The notes beneath the pieces are model-generated. The model was not told where the DNA came from. It saw only the letters and a program-made list of their open reading frames with translations, and made no database searches. From JAQTNA01 sp043743785 (GTDB lineage: Bacteria > Pseudomonadota > Gammaproteobacteria > Burkholderiales > Rhodocyclaceae), in assembly GCA_043743785.1 (NCBI GenBank), contig JAYTVW010000141.1, positions 36,614 to 100,613 on the forward strand: a stretch of 64,000 bases of DNA, read 5' to 3'. Below are positions 39,489-48,190 of the stretch, one piece after another. Each line of letters opens with the position of its first letter. The stretch's first letter is position 1. A program made the position numbers and the translations under genes.

Positions 39489-41813
39489 ATGCCCGCGGAA
39501 CCATCGCCCCTGCCGGTCGAGCAGGCCAGCTTCACCGAAAAGAACGAAAAGGACCCGGTCTGCGGCATGCGCGTCAAAGCAGCATCTCCTCATCAAACCA
39601 CTCACCAGGGCAGGATCTACCGCTTCTGCAGCGCCAAGTGCCAGACGAAGTTTGCGGCCGACCCGCCGCGCTACCTGGCGCAGCAGCAGGCGGAAACGGC
39701 GCCGGCCAGCACGGAATTCGTCTGCCCGATGCACCCCGAGGTGCGCCAGATCGGTCCCGGCACCTGCCCCAAGTGTGGCATGGCGCTGGAGCCCGTCTTG
39801 CCGGCGCCTGAACAGGAAGAAGACAACGTCGAGTATCAGGATTTTCGCCGCCGTTTCTGGGCCAGTCTGCCGCTGACCGTCGTCGTGGTCCTCCTGGCGA
39901 TGGCAGGACAGCGCGTGGGCGGGCTCCCGCCGGATGTCCGATCTTGGGCCGAACTGCTCCTGAGCGCACCCATCGTGCTGTGGGCCGGCGGACCCTTTTT
40001 CGGGCGCGGATGGCAGTCCTTGGCCCATCGCCAGCCGAACATGTGGACCTTGATCAGTCTCGGCACTGGCGCTGCCTTCGGCTACAGCGTGGTAGCGGCC
40101 CTGGCGCCGGGTCTCTTCCCGGCTTCCTTCGCCGTCCATGGGCGCATCGGCGTCTATTTCGAGGCGGCGGCGGTCATCATCTCGCTCACCCTGTTGGGGC
40201 AGATGCTGGAGCTGCGCGCCCGGGCGCAAACCTCGACGGCGATCAAGTCGCTCCTCGGCCTTGCGCCCAAGACGGCGCGCCGCATCAACGCCGACGGCAC
40301 GGAGGAGGATGTCCCATTGACGCATGTCCATCTCGGCGACACCTTGCGCGTGCGCCCCGGCGAAAAAGTGCCGGTGGACGGCGTGGTCACGGAGGGTTCG
40401 AGTGCCGTGGACGAAGCGATGCTCACCGGCGAGCCGTTGCCGGTCACCAAGCGGCCCGGCGACAAGGTGATCGGCGCCACCCTGAACACCGCCGGCAGCC
40501 TGGTGATTCAGGCGGAAAAGGTCGGCGCCCAGACCGTGTTGGCGCAGATCGTCCAGATGGTCGCCCAGGCCCAACGTTCCAAGGCGCCGATGCAGCGCAT
40601 GGCGGACGTGGTGGCGGGCTATTTTGTCGTGGCCGTGGTCAGTGCCGCACTGCTGAGTTTCTTCGCCTGGGGACTGTTCGGCGGCGAGCAAGGCTGGGTC
40701 TTCGGGCTGATCAATGCTGTCTCGGTCCTCATCATCGCCTGCCCCTGCGCTCTTGGCCTCGCCACGCCCATGTCCGTCATGGTGGCGACGGGCAAGGCCG
40801 CCACCAGCGGCATCCTCTTCCGGGACGCCGCCGCCATCGAGCGCCTGCGCGAGGTCGACACCCTGATCGTCGACAAGACCGGCACCCTGACCGAGGGCCG
40901 TCCGGCCTTCGAGCGCGCCGTGGCGGCTCCCGGTGTGACCGAGGAGGAAGTGCTGAGGCTGGCGGCCAGCCTCGACCAGGGTAGCGAACATCCGTTGGCG
41001 GAGGCCATCGTTCGCGCCGCCCGGCAACGCGGTCTGGTCTTGGAAAAGGCGGCGCAGTTCGAGTCCGCCAGCGGCATCGGCGTGCGCGGCACGGTCGGCG
41101 GCCACCGCCTGGCGCTGGGCAATGCGGCGCTCATGGCCGAGGAAGGCGTGGACCTTGGCATGCTCGGCGGTCTGGTTGGCCAGGCCGAATCCCTGCGCCT
41201 GGCCGGCGCCAGCGTCATGCATCTGTCGGCGGACCGTCGCCTGCTGGGCTTGCTCGCGGTCGCGGACCCCATCAAGGCGAGCACCGAAGAAGCGCTGGCG
41301 AGCTTGCGCCAGGCCGGTCTGCGCATCGTCATGGCCACGGGCGACGGTCTGACGACGGCCCGGGCGGTCGGCGAACGCCTGGGCCTCCATGAAGTGCATG
41401 GGGAAGTGAAGCCCGCCGACAAACTGGCCCTGGTCGAGCGTCTCCAACGTGAAGGGCGCATTGTGGCCATGGCTGGCGACGGTATCAACGATGCACCGGC
41501 GCTGGCCAGGGCGGATGTCGGCATCGCCATGGGGACGGGCACCGACGTCGCCATGAACAGCGCCCAGCTGACCCTCGTCAAGGGCGACCTGCGCGGCATC
41601 GTCCGGGCCCGCCAGCTATCGGTGGCCACCGTCGGCAACATGCGCCAGAACCTGGCCTTCGCTTTCCTCTACAACGCACTGGGCGTCCCCATCGCCGCCG
41701 GCGTGCTCTACCCCGTCTTCGGGCTGCTGTTGTCACCCATGATCGCGGCGGCGGCCATGAGTCTGTCGTCGGTGAGCGTGGTGGGAAATGCTCTGCGCTT
41801 GCGGCGGGCCTGA
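39489..41813 (+). CDS. copA: Copper-exporting P1B-type ATPase with YHS N-terminus
   Basis: The 774-residue ATPase carries an N-terminal YHS domain (KDPVCGMRVKAAS, RFCSAKCQTKF), then a heavy-metal-binding domain (EFVCPMHPEVRQIGPGTCPK, CGMALEP), then eight-helix P-type core. It has the actuator TGE (AMLTGEPLPV), the transmembrane CPC (IIACPCALGLATPMS), the phosphorylation site DKTGTLTEG and the hinge GDGINDAPAL. CPC and the neighbours indicate Cu(I) or Ag(I) export. The usual HMA domain is replaced by YHS, a known variant. A strong AGGAG precedes the ATG. Confidence 0.92.
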   Translation: MPAEPSPLPVEQASFTEKNEKDPVCGMRVKAASPHQTTHQGRIYRFCSAKCQTKFAADPPRYLAQQQAETAPASTEFVCPMHPEVRQIGPGTCPKCGMALEPVLPAPEQEEDNVEYQDFRRRFWASLPLTVVVVLLAMAGQRVGGLPPDVRSWAELLLSAPIVLWAGGPFFGRGWQSLAHRQPNMWTLISLGTGAAFGYSVVAALAPGLFPASFAVHGRIGVYFEAAAVIISLTLLGQMLELRARAQTSTAIKSLLGLAPKTARRINADGTEEDVPLTHVHLGDTLRVRPGEKVPVDGVVTEGSSAVDEAMLTGEPLPVTKRPGDKVIGATLNTAGSLVIQAEKVGAQTVLAQIVQMVAQAQRSKAPMQRMADVVAGYFVVAVVSAALLSFFAWGLFGGEQGWVFGLINAVSVLIIACPCALGLATPMSVMVATGKAATSGILFRDAAAIERLREVDTLIVDKTGTLTEGRPAFERAVAAPGVTEEEVLRLAASLDQGSEHPLAEAIVRAARQRGLVLEKAAQFESASGIGVRGTVGGHRLALGNAALMAEEGVDLGMLGGLVGQAESLRLAGASVMHLSADRRLLGLLAVADPIKASTEEALASLRQAGLRIVMATGDGLTTARAVGERLGLHEVHGEVKPADKLALVERLQREGRIVAMAGDGINDAPALARADVGIAMGTGTDVAMNSAQLTLVKGDLRGIVRARQLSVATVGNMRQNLAFAFLYNALGVPIAAGVLYPVFGLLLSPMIAAAAMSLSSVSVVGNALRLRRA

Positions 41814-41908
41814 CGGAGAGGCAATCCGGTGATCATGCGGGTGACGGCGGCGAGCGCGCGGGCTTTGTCCTGGCCCTCCTCCCGAAGCAACCAAGAATGG
41901 AGATCGTC

Positions 41909-42409
41909 ATGAACCAAACCCTGTCCAGCAGCCGCGATCCGGTGTGCGGCATGCAGGTCGACATCGCCGGGGCCGAGCACTCGGCTACCTATCGGGATGT
42001 TGTCTTCCATTTCTGCTCATCCCAATGCCGGGAGCGCTTCGACGACAACCCGGCCCTCTACGCCCTGCAACGCATCGCGGATATCCGGCCCATGCCGAAA
42101 CGGCACGCGTTGCGCCTCGCGGCGGGAACGGCGGCGGACGTGGCTCGCGCATGTCAGCGCGTGGGCGAAATGATGGGGATTTCCGCCGTCCGGGCGGAGC
42201 AAGAGCGCCTGATCGTCGACTACGACTTGCGGCAGGTGGCTCTGTCCCAGATCGAGGCGGTGGCCGCCGCTGAGGGCCTGCGTTTCAAAGACGGTCTTCA
42301 CGGCTTCCGGCGCGGACTTTGGAAATTCACCGAAGCCAATGAACTGGCTAATGCGGCCCACCCCGGCACGGGCGCCTGCTGCAGCCGGCCGCCGGCCGGG
42401 AAAGGCTGA
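41909..42409 (+). CDS. YHS-domain protein of the copper island
   Basis: The 166-residue protein starts with a YHS domain (SRDPVCGMQVDIAGAEHSAT, FHFCSSQCRERFDDNPALY). A central region resembles an HMA fold without the CXXC (ALRLAAGTAADVARACQRV, IDYDLRQVALSQIEAV-like). The tail has ACCSRPP. It may be a soluble copper carrier for the ATPase encoded 95 bp upstream. The ATG seven bases after GGAGA is chosen. Confidence 0.75.
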   Translation: MNQTLSSSRDPVCGMQVDIAGAEHSATYRDVVFHFCSSQCRERFDDNPALYALQRIADIRPMPKRHALRLAAGTAADVARACQRVGEMMGISAVRAEQERLIVDYDLRQVALSQIEAVAAAEGLRFKDGLHGFRRGLWKFTEANELANAAHPGTGACCSRPPAGKG

Positions 42410-42544
42410 AAACTTGGCCCGACGTGCTGCTGACGCGGGCATCCGCCTATGCCTGATCGGACAGCGGTCTTGCCCAGCACCGCCGTCTACAGCGCAATCC
42501 AGTTATTATGGTTGACTCTTTTACGCATATATTCGACCCAAGGC

Positions 42545-43123
42545 ATGAAACCGCCACCCTATCCCGCCAATGAGGCAGAACGCATCCAAGCCCTGCGCGA
42601 TCTGTTGATTCTGGACACCGAACCGGAAGCCCGCTTCGACGCCGTCACCGTCTACTGCCAATCACGCTTCAAGGTTGAAATCGCGCTGGTCAGCCTTGTC
42701 GACACGGATCGCCAGTGGTTCAAGTCTGCCTGCGGTCTGGATGCCAAGGCGACGCCCCGCGTCGTCAGCTTCTGTGGACACGCCATCTTGCACAATGAGG
42801 TCATGCTGGTCAGGAATGCATTGGAAGATGAGCGCTTTCATGACAACCCCTTGGTCGTCGGCCCTCCGCACATTCGCTTTTATGCCGGAGCCCCGCTGAA
42901 ACTTTCCAGCGGCCACGCCGTTGGCACCCTATGCCTAATCAGCCCCCGGGCACAGACCTTGGAGCGCGAGGAATTGGCACATCTCACGGTTCTGGCCCAC
43001 ATGATCTCGATGGAACTGGAAAACCAGGGGCGGATATCGGACTGTACGAAGCATTGCCTGTACGGCAACTTGCCGCATGAATGTCCTTTCAAGCACACGA
43101 AGTTTGAGCTGCCGGAAAGCTGA
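42545..43123 (+). CDS. GAF-domain protein with Cys/His tail
   Basis: The 192-residue protein is mostly one GAF domain: NEAERIQALRDLLILDTEPE, DAVTVYCQSRFKVEIALVSL, DRQWFKSACGL, FCGHAILHNEVMLV, IRFYAGAPLKLSSGHAVGTL. The C-terminal extension DCTKHCLYGNLPHECPFKH has three Cys and three His and may bind metal. It has no output domain, so it could be a small sensor or an adaptor. Its link to the copper genes is by position only. Confidence 0.8.
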   Translation: MKPPPYPANEAERIQALRDLLILDTEPEARFDAVTVYCQSRFKVEIALVSLVDTDRQWFKSACGLDAKATPRVVSFCGHAILHNEVMLVRNALEDERFHDNPLVVGPPHIRFYAGAPLKLSSGHAVGTLCLISPRAQTLEREELAHLTVLAHMISMELENQGRISDCTKHCLYGNLPHECPFKHTKFELPES

Positions 43124-43167
43124 GTCCAGCAGCCTGCACGCAGGAGAGGCGTACATCGTCGAGAATC

Positions 43168-43221
43168 TGACAGGAATGTAATTGCGCCGTCAGGCATTGG
43201 TCAGCAGGTAACGCGCATGAT
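43168..43221 (+). promoter_or_regulatory. Heavy-metal response-regulator promoter, copy 2
   Basis: Box TGACAGGAATGTAAT (43168-43182), 33 bp spacer, then CATGAT (43216-43221). It drives the lipoprotein gene at 43288. Confidence 0.7.
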
Positions 43222-43287
43222 GGCTATCAGAAGCTAGGTCCGTGCATTCTGTTCTTCATGTAGGCAAATAACATCAGGAGAAATGCG

Positions 43288-43656
43288 ATGAAAGCGAATT
43301 ACCCTTGGATGCGTTCGACCTTGCTGGCCCTCGCGGTTGGCGTTTTGCTCGTCGGTTGCAGCAGCAACGGTCCGAAAGCTACGCCCCAGTCCATTGTCGA
43401 AAAGATCGAAACGGCCCGTACGCCTACGGACCATGCGGAATTGGCTGCCTACTATGATGCCGAAGCGGCGAAGGCCCGGGCCTCCGCGGCGTCTCACCGG
43501 GAAATGGCGAAAACCTACGGCACGCAGAACCTGGGCGGCGGCAAGGGGCCAGCCATGGGCGGACATTGCGCTGACCTGGCACGCAATTTCGATGCCGCAG
43601 CGGACAATTTTGCGGCCCTTGCGAAATTGCACCGGGAACTGGAAAACAGCAAGTGA
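43288..43656 (+). CDS. Small lipoprotein under metal-responsive promoter
   Basis: The 122-residue product has a lipoprotein signal peptide with lipobox LLVGCSSN. The mature part is Ala-rich and helical (TDHAELAAYYDAEAAKARAS, LARNFDAAADNFAALAKLH). No named family recalled. CAGGAGAAA precedes the ATG. The upstream box matches those of CopK and CzcE genes, so induction by metals is likely. Confidence 0.72.
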   Translation: MKANYPWMRSTLLALAVGVLLVGCSSNGPKATPQSIVEKIETARTPTDHAELAAYYDAEAAKARASAASHREMAKTYGTQNLGGGKGPAMGGHCADLARNFDAAADNFAALAKLHRELENSK

Positions 43657-43864
43657 TCGTCGGCACATCGTCCCGATGGTGCCGGGCGGCGCGGTCGGGA
43701 CGATACGTGCCCATGTCTTGGCCAACGGCCAAGCGCACATTTATGGGTTTGTCATTGCCTGGAGCCATGGTGCCACATGTCGTCACGACATGGCCGTGGC
43801 GGCGCTGGCGCGTGATGGTTCGCGGCATCCCCAAATCCTTGATCAGCTATCGCGGTTAAGGCCC

Positions 43865-44665
43865 TCAAAACGCGTGGCTCACCATGACGCCTCCACCTTG
43901 CTCGGGGCTGGCGTCTGTATACCCCTTGAGCATATAGGCGTTCATCGTGAGACCCGGGGTAAGCGTGTACGCCAGGAATATCGTCCATTGCCGCAGGGAC
44001 GCGCTGCCATCCACGAGGGCCTGGCGATAACTCCACGCGCCGCCCACCCGGACATCGGGCAGCAAGCCGTAGTTCGCGCCGAGCGTCATGTACCAGACAT
44101 TGTTCAGGACCGCGGTGCCGGCATTTCCCATGTGGCGCCAGCCTGAATTGCCAAAGGCCGTGACCGGCCCCAGGCTGCGCTGGAGCGTTCCCTCCACGGC
44201 ATAATCCCGGCTCCCCGTGCCCAGGCCCGCGCTGGCATCTCCCGTCGGCAACTTGAGTTTGGCGGCGATGTTCCCTTGCCATCCGCTCTCCGGATCATTC
44301 AGTGCAAGATAGGTGGCGCTGGCCTCGATGTCGCCCAAGCCGCTGACAGTTTTTCTGACCATGCCCGTGTTCGGGGTGAAGACGATCTGGTTGCCCAGGC
44401 TGCCGACGACGGCCGCAGGCCCGCTGATGCGTACGTAAGGGACCGTCACGCCCCATGTCCAACGCTCCTGCCAATGGCGAAGCGTCACGGGGTAGTACCA
44501 GCTGTCGGTTTCGTCCTGGGAGCCATACTTGCCCCAGGAATGTTCGGCGCCAACACTGACTTCGGTACCGCTGTCGGCACGAACCTGGCCCGAGGCCATG
44601 CTGCCGGTCAGTAGCATGGCCATCACCAGGGGCGCGGACGTCTTGAAAATGTTGCGTCGTGTCAT
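43865..44665 (-). CDS. Outer-membrane beta-barrel protein (transporter-like)
   Basis: The 266-residue protein has a signal peptide and alternating aromatic strands (SWYYPVTLRHWQERWTWGVT, YVRISGPAAVVGS, TPGLTMNAYMLKGYTD) ending in VSHAF, the terminal Phe of a barrel. It resembles the phenol-degradation MetA-type/transporter barrel family. It is the last gene of an operon with DUF5666 and DUF6502 genes, one base after the former. Cargo unknown. Confidence 0.72.
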   Translation of the reverse strand: MTRRNIFKTSAPLVMAMLLTGSMASGQVRADSGTEVSVGAEHSWGKYGSQDETDSWYYPVTLRHWQERWTWGVTVPYVRISGPAAVVGSLGNQIVFTPNTGMVRKTVSGLGDIEASATYLALNDPESGWQGNIAAKLKLPTGDASAGLGTGSRDYAVEGTLQRSLGPVTAFGNSGWRHMGNAGTAVLNNVWYMTLGANYGLLPDVRVGGAWSYRQALVDGSASLRQWTIFLAYTLTPGLTMNAYMLKGYTDASPEQGGGVMVSHAF

Positions 44666-44666
44666 C

Positions 44667-45968
44667 TCACCTTCCCATGCGGCCGCCGGCCGAACTTCCT
44701 GCGCCGCCCATGGCGCCGGGCCTGACGATGGGCAGGATGCGCTGGGGAGCCGCCATGATCACTGACGATCCCATGCGCGTGTTGGTGTTCGATGACATTC
44801 CTCCAGAGCCCGAGGACATTCCGCCAGGCGCGGATGCGCCAAATGGAATCAGTTCGACCTGACTCGCCTTCAGACGCCCGTCCTCCTCAATGGCGCCGGC
44901 GACCCGCACCCGCTGACCGACCTGGGCATTGGCGATGCCCTTCGTGCTTTCGGCCTGCGCTCCATAATTCACCTCGAAGCCGCTGATGCGCACACGCCCC
45001 GGCCCGTCGTGACCCAGCACCAGTCCCTCGGCCACGAGACGATGGACGCGTCCATTGAACGGCAGGGGCGTCAAGGGCTGGGTGGCCCGGAAGACGGCCC
45101 CGTCCCAGTGGCCGCGCGCCAGCCAGTCCATGGTGGCAGATGGCACGGATTGCGCGGAAATTCCTACGCCGCCCACCGTGACCTCTCCGTTCCTTGCCGC
45201 CACGACGGGGCCGAACACACTTGCCCAGCGCAGGTCCGCCGCCGGTTCGATGCGGGACGCGACTACCTCTCCGGCCGCATTCCGGTAGCCGCTCACGCGC
45301 ACTGTCGTGCCGAGGGCCAAGTCGGACAAGCGCTCCGCGCCTGCGAGGCGGGTCTCGCGGGTAACGCGCACCGGCTGGCCCATGACCTGAAGCACCTCGT
45401 CCTTTGCGATCCCGGTAACAGGACCAGACAGTGCCTCCAGGATGGCGATACTCTTCGCCGTAAGCTGACTTGTCTCCCCATTCGCCACGATGGCCACCAC
45501 CTGGCCGAGCGCCAGTCGGTCGGCGGAAGCGTCGTCGCCATTACGGCTGACCGGCGTCGAATGGTCGTATTGCACTTCCAGTCCATTCACGCAGACGCTG
45601 CCAAACCCGGTGATGGTGCCAAGAATGCCCGTGTCGCCAACCTGGCGACCGGTGCCGCCAAAGCCGCCGTTCTCCGCGGGCTGCGGATTCCCGGTGCCTC
45701 CCATGCCACCGACGGCCAGCGGTGCACCCGTGCCACCCATCCCGCCATTGCCGGGCGGTTGGGGACTTCCCGTGCCGCCCATGCCGCCGTTTTCATCAGG
45801 TTGTGGGCTTCCGGTCCCCCCCATACCGCCGACGGGCAGCGGTGCGCCTGTCCCGCCCATACCTCCATTTTGGGGAACAACGCAGGCGGCGGGCGCGGCC
45901 CAGGCAATGCCGGACGCCAACAACAGGCTCAGTAGAGCAGCCGTGCGGATTTTTGGGATGGGAGTCAA
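44667..45968 (-). CDS. DUF5666 protein with GGMGGTG repeats
   Basis: The 433-residue secreted protein has a signal peptide (LLSLLLASGIAWAAP), then five to six copies of a Gly-rich repeat (GGMGGTGAPLPV, GGMGGTGSPQP and so on) over residues 34-105, then DUF5666 beta-domains (TGILGTITGFGSVCVNGLEV, GPVTGIAKDEVLQVMGQPVR, RVRVAGAIEEDGRLKASQVE) and a second Gly/Ser/Met-rich tail. It begins at a TTG overlapping the DUF6502 stop. Its Met/Gly repeats are near those of the divergently encoded repeat peptide. Function unknown. Confidence 0.78.
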   Translation of the reverse strand: MTPIPKIRTAALLSLLLASGIAWAAPAACVVPQNGGMGGTGAPLPVGGMGGTGSPQPDENGGMGGTGSPQPPGNGGMGGTGAPLAVGGMGGTGNPQPAENGGFGGTGRQVGDTGILGTITGFGSVCVNGLEVQYDHSTPVSRNGDDASADRLALGQVVAIVANGETSQLTAKSIAILEALSGPVTGIAKDEVLQVMGQPVRVTRETRLAGAERLSDLALGTTVRVSGYRNAAGEVVASRIEPAADLRWASVFGPVVAARNGEVTVGGVGISAQSVPSATMDWLARGHWDGAVFRATQPLTPLPFNGRVHRLVAEGLVLGHDGPGRVRISGFEVNYGAQAESTKGIANAQVGQRVRVAGAIEEDGRLKASQVELIPFGASAPGGMSSGSGGMSSNTNTRMGSSVIMAAPQRILPIVRPGAMGGAGSSAGGRMGR

Positions 45969-46801
45969 TCAGCCTCTCCTTTGGCGACAGGCGCACTGTA
46001 GAAATAGATGCCACACGTAAAACGTCGCCGGACATCCGGGGCCGGAACGTCCGACTTTTCCAGATCGGCGGCCGAACGCCCCAGTGCCTTCAAGAGTTCA
46101 TCGCCGGATTGGCGCGCCCGCGTGTGCAGCAGCTCCACACTGGCCGGCGACAACTCGTCGAAAAATACGCTGCGCTCCAGCCACGGCGGACCGTCACCTT
46201 CAAGGTTGGCGCCCGCAGCGGCGGCGTGGTCGGCCAGATTGTGGGCGAAGAATTGGAGTTTCTCTTCGAACCCCGCCTGAGGCACGAAGGATTCGGTCAC
46301 GAGCGAAACCATGTCACCGTCGTCGATGCGGGCGATGCCCAGCCGCAACCATTCGTCCAGCACCACCCGCGCGCGCACATCCTTGCTCTGGCTGGCCACC
46401 AGATCCTCGAAGGAGGGGCCGCTACTGTGGCTGGAGAGGCGTGCCAGGGACAGCGGCTTCCCTTCGGCGTCCATGAAGAGTGCCTGGGTGAGCCAGGCTG
46501 CGACGATCTGCGCGCCCAGGGAAACGGGGCCGCTGACCGTCAGGTCTTCCTTGGCCCCGCCGTGGCGCAGGCGCCGAATGTCGCCCCGATGCACGCCGGT
46601 CAGCATGCTGATGCGGCTGTCAGAGGGGGCCTTGCCCGCCAGGGGGAAGTCGCCCTCGGCGACCTCCACGAACAATCCCTTCAACATGTCCGACAAGAAG
46701 GTATAGGTGAGGCCGTTGCTGACCATCAAGCGGACGAGCGGGCGCAATACCCGCCGTAGGGCGAGCACAAGGGCTGGGGATGGAGCTTTCGCTGTGATCA
46801 T
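45965..46801 (-). CDS. DUF6502 family protein
   Basis: The 278-residue protein begins with ALRRVLRPLVRLMVSNGLTY and TFLSDMLKGLFVEVA, then ISMLTGVHRGDIRRLR, an HTH-like start typical of DUF6502. It has no signal peptide. It heads a three-gene operon (DUF6502, DUF5666, barrel) whose arrangement recurs in proteobacteria from memory. A regulatory role is suggested by the HTH-like part and the palindromes upstream. Confidence 0.75.
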   Translation of the reverse strand: MITAKAPSPALVLALRRVLRPLVRLMVSNGLTYTFLSDMLKGLFVEVAEGDFPLAGKAPSDSRISMLTGVHRGDIRRLRHGGAKEDLTVSGPVSLGAQIVAAWLTQALFMDAEGKPLSLARLSSHSSGPSFEDLVASQSKDVRARVVLDEWLRLGIARIDDGDMVSLVTESFVPQAGFEEKLQFFAHNLADHAAAAGANLEGDGPPWLERSVFFDELSPASVELLHTRARQSGDELLKALGRSAADLEKSDVPAPDVRRRFTCGIYFYSAPVAKGEAD

Positions 46802-46881
46802 TTTGGGGTTGATACCGCCAAGTACGGATTCAGGCGTCTTCCAGAAATATTAGGGAAGGCATACGCCATCATACCCGTTGA

Positions 46882-46930
46882 CGTGGAATATATTTCCACG
46901 CATACTTAATTCATGTGGAAAATTATTCCA
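46882..46930. promoter_or_regulatory. Pair of GTGGAA-N5-TTCCAC palindromes
   Basis: CGTGGAA-TATAT-TTCCACG (46882-46900) is perfect; TGGAA-AATTA-TTCCA (46916-46930) is a shorter copy. Their centres are 32 bp apart, three helical turns. They lie between the divergent DUF6502 operon and the repeat-peptide gene and are probable operators for both. Confidence 0.7.
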
Positions 46931-47033
46931 TATTACAGCCGTAAAGCAAAGCGTCATCGCTGAACCGTCATCCCGGGAGGCGGACATTGCGGCTGCAGGG
47001 TGCCCGGAATTTCAATCTATGAGGAGAAATGTG

Positions 47034-47381
47034 ATGAAAGCCAAGCTGATGTTTGTATCCGTGGTGATGGCGGTTTCTGCGAGCGCGATGGCCATGGGCG
47101 GCAGTACCGCAGGTGGTATGGGTGGCGCTGCCGCCGGTGCCAAGATGGGCGGAACGACCACCATGACCCCGCCGGCCGGTGTGACGCCGGGCGCCGGCAT
47201 GAGTGGCAAGACGACGATGACGCCACCTGCCGGCGTAACACCGGGTGCCGGCATGAGCGGCAAGACGACGATGACGCCGCCCGCTGGTGTGACTCCGGGA
47301 ACCCCCCCGGCCGGCATGACCCCCGGCACCCCGCCCGCTGGTGTAACACCGCCTGCCGGCATGACCCCGCACATCCACTAA
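47034..47381 (+). CDS. Secreted Met/Pro/Gly-rich repeat peptide
   Basis: The 115-residue product has a signal peptide (KLMFVSVVMAVSASAMAMGG) followed by Gly-rich sequence and tandem units TTTMTPPAGVTPGAGMSGK, then shorter MTPGTPPAGVTP units, ending MTPHIH. The repeats hold Met and Thr at regular spacing. It could be a structural or metal-binding secreted peptide, or a substrate of the PqqD and ATP-grasp proteins encoded next. Ribosome site GAGGAG is strong. Confidence 0.7.
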   Translation: MKAKLMFVSVVMAVSASAMAMGGSTAGGMGGAAAGAKMGGTTTMTPPAGVTPGAGMSGKTTMTPPAGVTPGAGMSGKTTMTPPAGVTPGTPPAGMTPGTPPAGVTPPAGMTPHIH

Positions 47382-47486
47382 AACCACACGTGCCGGAGTG
47401 CGCCCGTGCGTAGTCCGGCGGGCTCCTCCGGCTTTCCGCCGGCCAGACCTTCCGGTGAACCGGAATGTATCGGGAAGAAAATTCAA

Positions 47487-47918
47487 ATGCCGAGAAAAAG
47501 GATGATCAGAACAGTCGCCTTGGCGGCGCTGGTGGCTGTTACGGTGTCCGGCTGCATGGCCTTGCCGATGCTTGCAGGACGGCTGCAGGATGCGGGGGCG
47601 ACGAACATCGCGCTCGAAGGCAACGGGGATGCGATGGCGGCATTTCGCGGCGCAGTCAACCAAGCGGGCGGCGTGGTCACCCTGGCGACGCGCGACTACG
47701 CGCGGGGCGAATTCCGCGACAGCAATATCAGCGTGGAAATCCAGGTCCGCGCAGGCGAAGGCAAACAGCAACTCCTCATGACCGGCGCATCCGGCAGGAC
47801 CTCGTTCATGCCCTGGATTGGAGGGGATAGCGCCAGCAAAACGACCACCAAGGTGGCCGGGATCATGCAAGGCGCGGGTTTCCATATTGCCGCCCAAAAC
47901 CCGGAGCTAGCCCGGTGA
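47487..47918 (+). CDS. Small lipoprotein in the PqqD/ATP-grasp operon
   Basis: The 143-residue protein has a lipobox (VAVTVSGCMALP). The mature part is soluble (GDAMAAFRGAVNQAGGVVTL, FHIAAQNPEL). No family recognised. Its stop overlaps the next start (GTGA), tying it to the PqqD-like gene. Confidence 0.7.
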   Translation: MPRKRMIRTVALAALVAVTVSGCMALPMLAGRLQDAGATNIALEGNGDAMAAFRGAVNQAGGVVTLATRDYARGEFRDSNISVEIQVRAGEGKQQLLMTGASGRTSFMPWIGGDSASKTTTKVAGIMQGAGFHIAAQNPELAR

Positions 47919-48190
47919 CGGGCTGCGACATGCCAAGGCGGAACCTTGAAGTGGCACCGCAACGGCTCAAGGATCTGATCCTGAACCCGGACGGTCATGC
48001 CTTCGATACCCGCACCGGCCGCAGCTTCACGCTTAACCCTACCGGCGTGGCCGCGCTGTCGCTGCTGCAGGACGGTCACGGCCCGGAGAGTCTGGTCCGG
48101 GAACTGGTCAAGCGCTGCGGCCAGCACCGGGCGGTGGTGGAGGCCGGCGTGGAGTCGTTCATGGGCCAGTTGGCGAGGTACCTGGCATGA
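47915..48190 (+). CDS. PqqD-like peptide-binding protein (RRE)
   Basis: The 91-residue protein reads RLKDLILNPDGHAFDTRTGR, SFTLNPTGVAALSLLQDG and LVKRCG, a PqqD/HPr-rel-A winged-helix fold. PqqD-type RiPP recognition elements bind leader peptides. An alternative ATG lies five codons in. It overlaps both neighbours by four bases, so it acts with the ATP-grasp enzyme. Confidence 0.82.
   Translation: MTGCDMPRRNLEVAPQRLKDLILNPDGHAFDTRTGRSFTLNPTGVAALSLLQDGHGPESLVRELVKRCGQHRAVVEAGVESFMGQLARYLA

Noticed and set aside
38790..41447. Very long open frame antisense to the copper ATPase
   Set aside because: It mirrors the codon pattern of copA in GC-rich DNA, has no recognisable domains and no ribosome site.
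47034..47381. Repeat-peptide gene region as a CRISPR-like or minisatellite array
   Set aside because: The repeats are in frame, follow a signal peptide and a strong ribosome site, and encode a regular amino-acid repeat.
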